Assembly (NCBI RefSeq): GCF_015221875.1
Contig: NZ_JACYGY010000001.1
Location: 868,001-932,000 of the forward strand
Direction: 5' to 3'
Origin: Dyadobacter subterraneus
Lineage (GTDB): Bacteria; Bacteroidota; Bacteroidia; Cytophagales; Spirosomataceae
Length of the DNA stretch: 64,000 bases
Shown: positions 1 to 6,764 of the stretch, in pieces
Position numbering within the stretch: position 1 is the first letter of the stretch
How the letters are laid out: every line of letters begins with the position of its first letter
Program-made: the position numbers and the translations under genes
Notes under the pieces: model-generated
Database searches by the model: none
Told to the model about the DNA's origin: nothing
The model's input: the letters and a program-made list of their open reading frames with translations, nothing else

Positions 1-328
1 CCGGTGAAAAGTAAGTGAGGTAGTAGGGGATGATGGATAAAAGATCAATGATTCCGTAAAAACTCAATAAATATTTGAGCGGCTTCGGGTGACTGTATAT
101 TCTTAGAAAATATTCTACCGTGAAAATAATCGTGAAGAAAGTTTCAAGATAGAAAAATACAGATTCGTACTGATCGCGAATTTTTGGAACGCTTTCAAGG
201 CAAACGACGAGAATACTGATCAGGATAAACCATAAAAGAAAGACGTCGAACAAACGTCCTCTTTTTGTATTTGCCCCAAAAATGATAATGAAAAGTTTTC
301 CGCGTAAAGAATTACGATTTATTGCCAT
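1..328 (-). CDS. voltage-gated ion channel (potassium-channel-like), N-terminal part
   Basis: The minus strand reads open from an ATG at 328 off the left edge, giving 109 codons. The translation begins MAINRNSLRGKLF and shows three hydrophobic helices. Around residues 27-50 lies an S1-like segment, around 58-80 an S2-like segment with the charged pattern TVEYFLRIY, and around 88-109 an S3-like segment IIDLLSIIPYYL. An acidic residue in S2 and an aspartate in S3 are the usual marks of the voltage sensor in the Ion_trans family. The S4 arginine helix, pore loop and selectivity filter lie outside the window, so potassium selectivity is inferred from bacterial relatives. The upstream neighbour on the same strand ends in a terminator at 365-403, so this gene probably has its own transcript. 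Confidence 0.75.
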   Translation of the reverse strand, partial: MAINRNSLRGKLFIIIFGANTKRGRLFDVFLLWFILISILVVCLESVPKIRDQYESVFFYLETFFTIIFTVEYFLRIYSHPKPLKYLLSFYGIIDLLSIIPYYLTYFSP

Positions 329-364
329 GGCCGACTTTGGTATTGTTGGCTGGCAATGTAAGAA

Positions 365-403
365 AAAGCCCGGTTATTGCGCAAAACGCGATAACCGGGC
401 TTT
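365..403 (-). terminator. intrinsic terminator after the DsbA-like gene
   Basis: A 13-bp perfect inverted repeat (365-377 with 391-403, AAAGCCCGGTTAT arms) closes a 13-nt loop. On the minus strand it is followed by TTTTTCTT. It lies 27 bp downstream of the minus-strand stop at 430 and 37 bp before the channel start. Confidence 0.8.
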
Positions 404-429
404 AAAGTTTAAATCAGAAAGTATTGTGA

Positions 430-1134
430 TTAACAGTTTCCGTCAATGTCACAACTATCACCATCTGCAAGGCTTACAAGCGGCGCTGGATTTTCTTTTT
501 CCCATTCCTGAAAAGACTGTTGAAGTGCTCCCAAAAATGTTTCTGGCTGCTGTGCGCCTGAAACGGCATATTTCCTGTCCAAAACAAAAAACGGAACTCC
601 ACGAACGCCGACTTGCTGTGCTTCGTAAACATCTTTACGAACGGCATCAGCATATTGGTTGCTGTCAAGAACACTTTTCAATTCTTCCGCATCAAGTCCG
701 ATTTTTGTTCCAAGATCAATCAGCGTATCGTGGTCGGCTGTATTTTTTCCTTCAGTAAAGTAAGCGTGGAACAATTGTTCTTCGGCTGCATCTCCCAGTT
801 TATTTTTCTTGGCAAACTGGATAAAACGGTGGCTGTCAAATGAATTGGCCAGAACTGTTTTCTCCATATTGTATTCCAAACCAACTTCTGCTGCAATATT
901 TGTCACATTATCCAGCATTTGTGTAGCGTGGTCAACTGTGAAACCTTTTACGTCGGCAAGATATTCAACAATGGTTCGGCTTGGATCTGTTTTCATATCG
1001 GGATTCAACTGAAAACTTTTCCATTCAACCTCAATTCTGTCTTTTTGAGGAAATTGCTCTAACGCTTTTTCGAATTTGCGTTTTCCTATATAACACCATG
1101 GACACATGACGTCACTCCATATTTCAACTTTCAT
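430..1134 (-). CDS. DsbA-family oxidoreductase, FrnE-like
   Basis: This 234-residue protein has the thioredoxin-fold layout of the FrnE/2-hydroxychromene-2-carboxylate-isomerase-like DsbA group. The N-terminal strand runs straight into the CPWC redox motif at residues 11-14. A long helical insert follows, and near the C-terminus the cis-proline loop GVPFFVLDRKYAVSGAQ faces the active site. There is no signal peptide, so it should act in the cytoplasm as a thiol-disulfide oxidoreductase. Length is normal for the family. It lies 38 bp downstream of the nitroreductase on the same strand and is probably co-transcribed with it, suggesting a small redox or electrophile-response unit under the divergent HxlR regulator. 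That regulatory link is inference. Confidence 0.88.
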   Translation of the reverse strand: MKVEIWSDVMCPWCYIGKRKFEKALEQFPQKDRIEVEWKSFQLNPDMKTDPSRTIVEYLADVKGFTVDHATQMLDNVTNIAAEVGLEYNMEKTVLANSFDSHRFIQFAKKNKLGDAAEEQLFHAYFTEGKNTADHDTLIDLGTKIGLDAEELKSVLDSNQYADAVRKDVYEAQQVGVRGVPFFVLDRKYAVSGAQQPETFLGALQQSFQEWEKENPAPLVSLADGDSCDIDGNC

Positions 1135-1172
1135 GATTGCTTCTGTTTAATTTGAGCAATGTTTATAAATTA

Positions 1173-1805
1173 TTAGATCGTAACGAAAAGCTCTTCATGA
1201 GACCTTCTTACTTTTTTGGCGCTTGCCAAAACGTCTTTTTCGGCGTCACGATAGCCCAGCGTCATGATCACAACACTATGCAAACCTTTTTCGTTTAACC
1301 CTAAAATTTCATCCAGGCCGTTCGCATCAAAACCTTCCATCGGCGTCGCATCAATTTGTTCGGAAGCTGCGGCCACAAGTGCATGTCCCAGAGCAATATA
1401 TGCTTGTCGCGCTGCCCATTGTGCGTTAATTTCTTCGGGACGACGTAAAATGCCGTTCGTGATAGAAGTTCTAAATCCGTCCAAAGACTCCGAAGAAACG
1501 CCGCGTGTTTCGGAGATCAGATTCATGTATTCGTCAATATGCTCAGCCGTAATTTTTGTCCAGGATGCAAATACAATCAAATGAGAAGCTTCTGCGATCT
1601 GAGGCTGCATAAATGCTATTTTCTGAATTTTCTCTTTAATTTCCTGGTCTTCGATTATGAACACGGTATATGGCTGTAAGCCCGCTGACGATGGCGAAAG
1701 TTTAATAGCCTCTAAGATTATATCCAGTTTTGCAGCCGGAACTTTCTCACCAGTCATTCTTTTAGTAGCATATCGCCAGTTCAGTGTTTCTATCAGGTTA
1801 CTCAT
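1173..1805 (-). CDS. NAD(P)H-dependent nitroreductase family oxidoreductase
   Basis: A 210-residue flavoprotein of the nitroreductase (NfsB-like) family. The N-terminal WRYATKRMTG segment matches the FMN-phosphate-binding R-x-S/A-x-R/K start of the family. The middle region SPSSAGLQPY is the flavin and dimer-interface segment, and the C-terminal VVIMTLGYRDAEKD segment is the usual strand near FMN. Such enzymes reduce nitroaromatics, quinones or other electrophiles with NAD(P)H; the natural substrate cannot be told from sequence. It is cytosolic. Its start is 78 bp from the divergent HxlR gene, a classic arrangement in which the regulator controls the reductase. Confidence 0.9.
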   Translation of the reverse strand: MSNLIETLNWRYATKRMTGEKVPAAKLDIILEAIKLSPSSAGLQPYTVFIIEDQEIKEKIQKIAFMQPQIAEASHLIVFASWTKITAEHIDEYMNLISETRGVSSESLDGFRTSITNGILRRPEEINAQWAARQAYIALGHALVAAASEQIDATPMEGFDANGLDEILGLNEKGLHSVVIMTLGYRDAEKDVLASAKKVRRSHEELFVTI

Positions 1806-1867
1806 TCTTGTTTCAATTTATAATTTAGATGTGCAAACTTAAATAAATAAGCTATACATTTGTAAGT

Positions 1868-1885
1868 ACTATACAATAGGATAGT
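1868..1885. promoter_or_regulatory. possible HxlR operator half-sites
   Basis: Between the divergent nitroreductase and HxlR genes the arms ACTAT (1868-1872) and ATAGT (1881-1885) form a short inverted repeat. A TACATTTG box at 1855-1862 could be a -7 element for the HxlR gene. HxlR dimers bind short inverted repeats in such spacers, but the arms are only 5 bp, so this is a weak call. Confidence 0.25.
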
Positions 1886-2288
1886 GCAATATTCAAAAGA
1901 CATGGAAGCAAAAGAGGAATTATTTCAAGAGAGATTATCACACAGTGATTGTTCAAAAAGTTTGCTGCCCGTTCGCGACGCACTGGATGCATTGAACGGG
2001 AAGTGGAAGCTTCAAATCATTATTTCACTGATGTTTGGGAACAAGCGTTTCACACAAATCGCCAAAGAAATTCCGAATATTACGGATAAGATGTTGTCAA
2101 AGGAATTAAGAGACCTGGAAGCGCATGAACTGGTAAAACGCACAGTTTATGATTCAATTCCGGTTGTAGTGGAATACACGCTGACCGAACATGGGAAATC
2201 TTTAAGAGAATTAATCGATGTGCTAAGAGTTTGGGGAATAAAGCACAGAAATCAGGTAATGGGGAAGGCGGTTCTGGTTGAAAGTTGA
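1884..2288 (+). CDS. HxlR-family transcriptional regulator
   Basis: This 134-residue protein has the single winged-helix domain of HxlR/YodB regulators. The core runs from about residue 35 (LNGKWKLQIIISLMFG) through the recognition helix (TDKMLSKELRDLEAHELV) to the wing (VVVEYTLTEHGKSL). A cysteine just before the domain (DCSK) is in the place where some family members sense electrophiles or oxidants, so thiol-based sensing is plausible but unproven. The frame opens with GTG at 1884; an ATG at 1902 (MEAKEELFQ) is an equally likely start and would leave 128 residues. It is divergent from the nitroreductase/FrnE-like pair, its most likely target. Confidence 0.88.
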   Translation: MQYSKDMEAKEELFQERLSHSDCSKSLLPVRDALDALNGKWKLQIIISLMFGNKRFTQIAKEIPNITDKMLSKELRDLEAHELVKRTVYDSIPVVVEYTLTEHGKSLRELIDVLRVWGIKHRNQVMGKAVLVES

Positions 2289-2326
2289 AAAATTATTACC
2301 TGCTGCGTTAAGGTTATAAAATGCAA

Positions 2327-2370
2327 AAGAGTTGAAAGCAAGAGTATAACACGCTCAACTTTCAACTCTT
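2327..2370. terminator. bidirectional terminator-like hairpin between convergent genes
   Basis: A perfect 12-bp inverted repeat, AAGAGTTGAAAG (2327-2338) with CTTTCAACTCTT (2359-2370), lies between the ends of the HxlR gene and the aldolase gene. T-rich sequence follows on the minus strand. The stem is A/T-rich, so strength is uncertain. Confidence 0.5.
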
Positions 2371-2399
2371 CATCACGCGGCGGACCGCTTTTAATTTGG

Positions 2400-3479
2400 T
2401 TAAGCTAAACGGTTGATGCAGTTCAAATCTTCGAAAGCTACTTTCAAACGAGCGATCATAGATTCTTCACCTTTACGCAACCAAACGCGTGGATCGTAAT
2501 ATTTTTTGTTTGGAGAATCAGCGCCTTCAGGGTTACCTAATTGAGACTGAAGATATCCTTCTTTTTCTTTGTAATATTTAAGAATTCCTTCCCAGGTTGA
2601 CCACTGAACGTCAGTATCGATGTTCATTTTGATCGCACCGTATTCAATTGCTTCACGGATTTCTTCACGGGAAGAACCTGATCCGCCGTGGAATACGAAG
2701 TTTACAGGAAGTTCACCTGTTCCGAATTTCTCCTGAATGTATTTCTGAGAATTGTTAAGGATTTTCGGCTCCAATTTCACGTTACCTGGTTTGTAAACAC
2801 CGTGAACGTTTCCGAAAGCAGCAGCAATTGTGAAGTTTGGAGAGATTTTGCGAAGCTCTTCGTATGCATAAGCAACCTCTTCCGGCTGAGTATAAAGTTT
2901 AGAGCTGTCAACATCACTGTTATCAACACCATCTTCTTCTCCACCCGTTACACCCAATTCAATTTCAAGCGTCATGCCGATTTTAGCCATACGCTCGAAG
3001 TATTTGCTGCAAATTTCGATGTTTTCTTCCAAAGGCTCTTCGGACAAATCCAGCATGTGAGAGCTGTACAATGGTTTGCCGAATTTGTCAAAATGACGTT
3101 CGCCAGCTTCCAAAAGACCGTCGATCCATGGAAGAAGTTTTTTAGCACAATGGTCTGTATGTAAAATTACAGGAACACCATACGCTTCTGCCATCAAATG
3201 AACGTGTTGAGCGCCTGAGATACTTCCTGCAATAGCAGCTTTCTGATCAGTATTTGAAAGAGACTTTCCTGCAAAAAAGATACCGCCACCATTTGAGAAC
3301 TGAACAATAACAGGACTGTTTACGGCCTTCGCAGTTTCGATAACTGCGTTTACTGAGTTAGTACCAACCACGTTAACAGCTGGAAGGGCGTAGTTATTTT
3401 CGTTGGCATGACGGAAGATTTCGCTAACTCCGTCACCGGTAATAACACCGGCAGGAAAGCGTTGTGTAGTTTCGCTCAT
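2400..3479 (-). CDS. fbaA: class II fructose-bisphosphate aldolase
   Basis: This protein cleaves fructose 1,6-bisphosphate to dihydroxyacetone phosphate and glyceraldehyde 3-phosphate in glycolysis and runs the reverse reaction in gluconeogenesis. The 359 residues are the class IIa length. Zinc-site and catalytic segments are visible: HTDHCAKK (metal-binding histidine and catalytic aspartate), LEIELGVTGGEEDGVDNS, GNVHGVYKPGNVKL (second metal histidine), and the phosphate-binding FHGGSGSS and INIDTDVQW-like loop, here NIDTDVQW. The frame is open to 3536, but the ATG at 3479 (MSETTQRFPAG) is chosen because the extra 19 residues are not family-like. It is monocistronic and convergent with the HxlR gene. 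Confidence 0.96.
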   Translation of the reverse strand: MSETTQRFPAGVITGDGVSEIFRHANENNYALPAVNVVGTNSVNAVIETAKAVNSPVIVQFSNGGGIFFAGKSLSNTDQKAAIAGSISGAQHVHLMAEAYGVPVILHTDHCAKKLLPWIDGLLEAGERHFDKFGKPLYSSHMLDLSEEPLEENIEICSKYFERMAKIGMTLEIELGVTGGEEDGVDNSDVDSSKLYTQPEEVAYAYEELRKISPNFTIAAAFGNVHGVYKPGNVKLEPKILNNSQKYIQEKFGTGELPVNFVFHGGSGSSREEIREAIEYGAIKMNIDTDVQWSTWEGILKYYKEKEGYLQSQLGNPEGADSPNKKYYDPRVWLRKGEESMIARLKVAFEDLNCINRLA

Positions 3480-3642
3480 AGTAAAGTAAGATATTTTATC
3501 AAGAAAAAATTTTACAATTAGGGGATTGCGGCCCAATTGTACAGGAATTGGCGCAAGTTAACTATTTTAAAGAAAACGGGAGAAATAAGTAAGTGATATT
3601 ATCACAGGCCAAGATGATTTATCCATTTTAATCCATTCTGTG

Positions 3643-3650
3643 TATATTTG
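3643..3650 (+). promoter_or_regulatory. Bacteroidota -7 box for the small membrane protein/CBS protein operon
   Basis: TATATTTG matches the TAnnTTTG -7 element of the Bacteroidota primary sigma factor. It sits 28 bp before the ATG at 3678. No clear -33 TTTG is seen at the usual spacing. Its position argues against a TTG start at 3648, which would lie inside the box. Confidence 0.5.
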
Positions 3651-3677
3651 AAAAAGAATAGATTTAAAGATTATTTC

Positions 3678-3914
3678 ATGTCTCCAAAATTAACCCGAAC
3701 CCTTTTGATCGCCGGCTGTATCGGTTTTTTAATTGTGTGGGTGCTTGAATTTCGGCGTACTACCTTGTTTGAAAGTTACTGGCTTTTGCTGATAAGTATT
3801 ACTTTTTTGCTTTTTTTTCAATTCAACCGATTGAAATCTTCTTTAACCGAAAAGAAAAGACTTGAAGAGGAAAGTTTAAAAAAAGTGACCGCTACTAAAA
3901 ATAAAAAAAGATGA
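3678..3914 (+). CDS. small two-helix membrane protein of unknown function
   Basis: The protein has 78 residues counted from the ATG at 3678 (MSPKLTRTLLIAGC). Two hydrophobic segments, about residues 7-22 (TLLIAGCIGFLIVWVL) and 33-48 (YWLLLISITFLLFFQF), are separated by a short charged loop. A strongly basic and acidic tail follows, ending TATKNKKR. I do not recognise a family. Its stop overlaps the start of the CBS-domain protein by the ATGA arrangement at 3911-3914, so the two are translationally coupled. It may be a small partner or stabiliser of that membrane protein, which is inference. The reading frame continues upstream to a TTG at 3648, but that codon falls in the promoter box. Confidence 0.7.
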   Translation: MSPKLTRTLLIAGCIGFLIVWVLEFRRTTLFESYWLLLISITFLLFFQFNRLKSSLTEKKRLEEESLKKVTATKNKKR

Positions 3915-5137
3915 ACATTCTTCTGGTAGGTCTGGCGGTTTTGTTTTTTGTTTTGGCGGGATATTATGGCGCGGTACGTGCGGTGCTGATGGATATTTCC
4001 ATTGACAGATATACCCTCCGACACGAAAATGCCAATGTGATATTTCAGACGCTTTACTGGCGCCGGCTTTTAAGAATGATCCGCCTCGCAGTGGTATCTT
4101 TGGGCTGTTTTTATGCGGTGGCTTTTGTATTTCCAATCCTTAAAGATTCGCTTGGCGTTGCCGAAGAACTTACGATTTTTATCCTTTTTGTGGGACTTGC
4201 TATTTTATGGGTTCTGTGTTACACTGTTTGGGTAAGAATTGGGTATATTTTTCCAAAAATTTTAGATTTAAAAGCCTTTCCCGTTCGTTTTGCTGAGTGG
4301 GTAATTACACCATTATATTGGCTGGTTGAGCCATTTGTTAATGAACATGCGCTGACGCATCATTTACGCGACGAAGCTGCTTCTGCCGACGATCCGGATT
4401 TTGAAGACCACAGTATTGATGAAAGAATGTTTATCAATGCGCTGGACTTTAAGGATTTACGGATTCGTGATTGTATGATTCCGCGTACCGAAATTTCGGC
4501 TGTTAATGTCAACGATACAATTGAAGATCTGAAAAGGACGTTTCTGGCAAGCGGACATTCGAAAATAATTGTATACCGGGAATCTGTTGATGATGTTTTG
4601 GGCTATTGCCATGCTTTGTCTCTTTTTAGAAAACCAAAAGAAATCAGCAGTATTGTTACGCCGATTTTGATTGTTCCGGAAGCGATGCCGGCAAGTGATC
4701 TGATGTTGCGGTTTTTAGAAGAAAGAAGAAGTCTTGCTTTGGTTGTAGATGAATTTGGTGGGACGTCAGGTTTGGTGAGTGTGGAAGATGTGGTAGAGCA
4801 GATTTTTGGTGAAATACAAGATGAATATGATTCTACGGAAGACTGGACGGAAAGGAAAATTGATGATCATACATACATTTTAAGTGCGCGCCACGAAGTA
4901 GATTATCTGAATGAAAAATATGGCTGGGATTTGCCGGAGGGCGATTATGATACATTAGCCGGAATGCTGATCCAGGTTCATGGCGACTTGCCGGAAGTGA
5001 ATGATGAGATTGACATGCCGCCATATTCTTTCCAGATCATATCCATGCAGGATACCAGAATTGAACTGGTAAAGTTGGCCAGACACAGAACCGGATACAG
5101 TCAAAAAGATATTGAAACTAACGAAATTAAGCCATAG
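3911..5137 (+). CDS. CNNM/CorC/HlyC-type membrane protein with CBS domains
   Basis: This 408-residue inner-membrane protein belongs to the hemolysin-C/CorC (CNNM) group. Three or four hydrophobic helices fill residues 1-125 (DUF21-like region). A pair of CBS motifs follows at about 190-310; it includes MIPRTEISAVN, the segment GHSKIIVYRESVDDVLGY, and DEFGGTSGLVSVEDVVEQIFG, a hallmark of the family. A C-terminal CorC_HlyC domain is at about 325-400. Members act in magnesium or cobalt export or homeostasis; a hemolytic role is mostly historic. The Bacteroidota gliding protein GldE is a relative, but the usual gldD/ssb/mutY neighbours are absent, so I do not call it that. It is translationally coupled to the small gene upstream and sits 21 bp before the beta-lactamase. 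Confidence 0.88.
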   Translation: MNILLVGLAVLFFVLAGYYGAVRAVLMDISIDRYTLRHENANVIFQTLYWRRLLRMIRLAVVSLGCFYAVAFVFPILKDSLGVAEELTIFILFVGLAILWVLCYTVWVRIGYIFPKILDLKAFPVRFAEWVITPLYWLVEPFVNEHALTHHLRDEAASADDPDFEDHSIDERMFINALDFKDLRIRDCMIPRTEISAVNVNDTIEDLKRTFLASGHSKIIVYRESVDDVLGYCHALSLFRKPKEISSIVTPILIVPEAMPASDLMLRFLEERRSLALVVDEFGGTSGLVSVEDVVEQIFGEIQDEYDSTEDWTERKIDDHTYILSARHEVDYLNEKYGWDLPEGDYDTLAGMLIQVHGDLPEVNDEIDMPPYSFQIISMQDTRIELVKLARHRTGYSQKDIETNEIKP

Positions 5138-5158
5138 CAATTGATCAACTTTATTCCA

Positions 5159-6079
5159 ATGACCATCAACAAAAACTTCAAATCCTCAACGTTTTTCCTG
5201 ATTGCGCTATTTCTTGTCTGGAATCTGGATGCTTCTGCACAGAAAAAGCATGAAATATTTCGTCAGGAAGTTGATAAAATTATTTCCGCGTCTAAAAGTG
5301 ATGTTGGTGTCGCTATTATGGGGTTGGAAGATAAGGAGACGTTTCTGTTCAATGAAGGACATAAATATCCAATGCAAAGTGTTTACAAATTCCCGCTTGC
5401 AATGGCCGTTCTGGATCAGATTGATAAAGGCAAATTGTCTCTAAGCCAGAAAATTCATGTTACGAAAAAAGATCTACTTCCAAACACATGGAGCCCGCTG
5501 AGAGAAAAATATCCGAATGGAGAAGTTGATGTGAAAATCTCTGACTTGATCGGATATGCAGTTTCAAACAGTGATAATAATGCCTGCGATATTTTGTTCC
5601 GTCTGGTTGGCGGTCCTAAAAAAGTCGATCATTATATTCATAGTCTGGGAATAAAAAGTATAGCCATTGCAGCTACGGAAGAAGAAATGTCGAAAGCCTG
5701 GAATGTACAGTTTACAAACTGGTGTAAGCCACGTGCCATGCTCCGGTTACTGGATCTTTTTTACAAAGGGAAAAATCTGTCAAAAACCAGCACGAATTTT
5801 CTCATGAAAACCATGACTGAAACCACAACTGGCCCTAACAAGATCAAAGGTTTATTGCCAAAAAATACAAAAGTAGCCCATAAAACTGGTTTGTCAGGAA
5901 CGAACGAGGATGGAATCACGGCTGCTTCCAATGATGTTGGTATTATTACTTTGCCAAATGGTGAACATGTTGCTGTTGTTATTTTTGTAGCACACACAAA
6001 GCTGGATGAAAAAAGCAGAGATGCGGTAATAGCTCAAATTTCCAAAAAAGCCTACGATTATTTCCTTGCTAAAAAGTAA
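5159..6079 (+). CDS. class A beta-lactamase, subclass A2-like (PER/CfxA group)
   Basis: This secreted serine beta-lactamase has 306 residues from the ATG at 5159. A signal peptide covers about residues 1-28, with cleavage near ASAQ. The active-site motifs are intact: S-x-x-K as SVYK (Ser74, Lys77), the SDN loop in VSNSDNNACD (about 138-140), an omega-loop glutamate in ATEEEM (about 174) followed by VQFTNW, and KTG in HKTGLSGT (about 242-244). The NVQFTNW context resembles the VQYQNW of PER- and CfxA-type enzymes, which places it in subclass A2. It should hydrolyse penicillins or cephalosporins in the periplasm; the spectrum cannot be predicted. A TTG at 5141 would add six residues. It is chromosomal, in line behind the CBS protein, and no mobile element is seen nearby. 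Confidence 0.93.
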   Translation: MTINKNFKSSTFFLIALFLVWNLDASAQKKHEIFRQEVDKIISASKSDVGVAIMGLEDKETFLFNEGHKYPMQSVYKFPLAMAVLDQIDKGKLSLSQKIHVTKKDLLPNTWSPLREKYPNGEVDVKISDLIGYAVSNSDNNACDILFRLVGGPKKVDHYIHSLGIKSIAIAATEEEMSKAWNVQFTNWCKPRAMLRLLDLFYKGKNLSKTSTNFLMKTMTETTTGPNKIKGLLPKNTKVAHKTGLSGTNEDGITAASNDVGIITLPNGEHVAVVIFVAHTKLDEKSRDAVIAQISKKAYDYFLAKK

Positions 6080-6129
6080 GTGTCTGACCATTCTGTCATT
6101 CACTCATTCAATCACTCTATCATTAAATT

Positions 6130-6747
6130 GTGCAGATCAAAGTAGAAAATATAGGTAAGAAATTCATTAAGGAATGGATTATCCGCAGGGCAAGTTTTGT
6201 GTTGGAACAGGGGCAGATGTATACCTTTGTTGGGCCGAATGGAAGCGGTAAATCAACGCTTTTACAGTTACTTACAGGTATGACGCCGGCAAGTGAAGGA
6301 AGGATCGGTTATTTTGATGATGGAAAAGAAATTGAGGTAGATAGCTGGTATAAACATTTGGTTATAGCAGCACCATATCTTGAATTGATTGAAGAATTTA
6401 CTTTGCGTGAACACCTGGAATTTCATAAAAAATTCAAGCCTTTTAAAAATAATATTTCGTCGGCTGATTTTGAGGATTTTATACAATTATCCCATGCAAG
6501 CGGAAAAGTGATCAGGCATTTTTCTTCTGGGATGAAACAGCGGGTGAAACTTGGATTGGCATTTATGTCGGATGTGTCCGTTATTTTTTTGGATGAACCT
6601 ACGACAAATCTCGATGTGCACGGAATAAACTGGTATCTTGATAATGTTACGAAATCAACTGAAAAACAATTGGTTTTGCTAGGTTCGAATGTGAAACAGG
6701 AATATGAGTTTTGTGAAAATATCATAAACGTTTCGGCGTTCAAATAA
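6130..6747 (+). CDS. ABC transporter ATP-binding protein
   Basis: A 205-residue ATPase subunit with the Walker A GPNGSGKST (about residues 35-43), a weak Q-loop region, the signature FSSGMKQR and the Walker B IFLDEPTTNLD. The D-loop is present. The frame begins at a GTG (6130), and no ATG lies close upstream in frame. It is slightly short for the family, and the segment after Walker B is brief. No permease gene is next to it, so its partner is unknown. The downstream T9SS protein starts 17 bp after its stop, so the two may share a transcript. Confidence 0.88.
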   Translation: MQIKVENIGKKFIKEWIIRRASFVLEQGQMYTFVGPNGSGKSTLLQLLTGMTPASEGRIGYFDDGKEIEVDSWYKHLVIAAPYLELIEEFTLREHLEFHKKFKPFKNNISSADFEDFIQLSHASGKVIRHFSSGMKQRVKLGLAFMSDVSVIFLDEPTTNLDVHGINWYLDNVTKSTEKQLVLLGSNVKQEYEFCENIINVSAFK

Positions 6748-6764
6748 TAAAAGAAGTGCCGGCT

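Noticed and set aside
3648..3677. An upstream TTG start for the small membrane protein
   Set aside because: The codon lies inside the TATATTTG promoter box; the ATG at 3678 is better placed.
3911..5137. Assignment of the CBS protein as GldE of the gliding apparatus
   Set aside because: Family resemblance exists, but the usual gld neighbours are absent and the operon differs.
6080..6129. A TCATTCACTCATTCAATCACTC low-complexity run before the ABC gene
   Set aside because: Simple and short; no evidence that it is a functional repeat or regulatory site.
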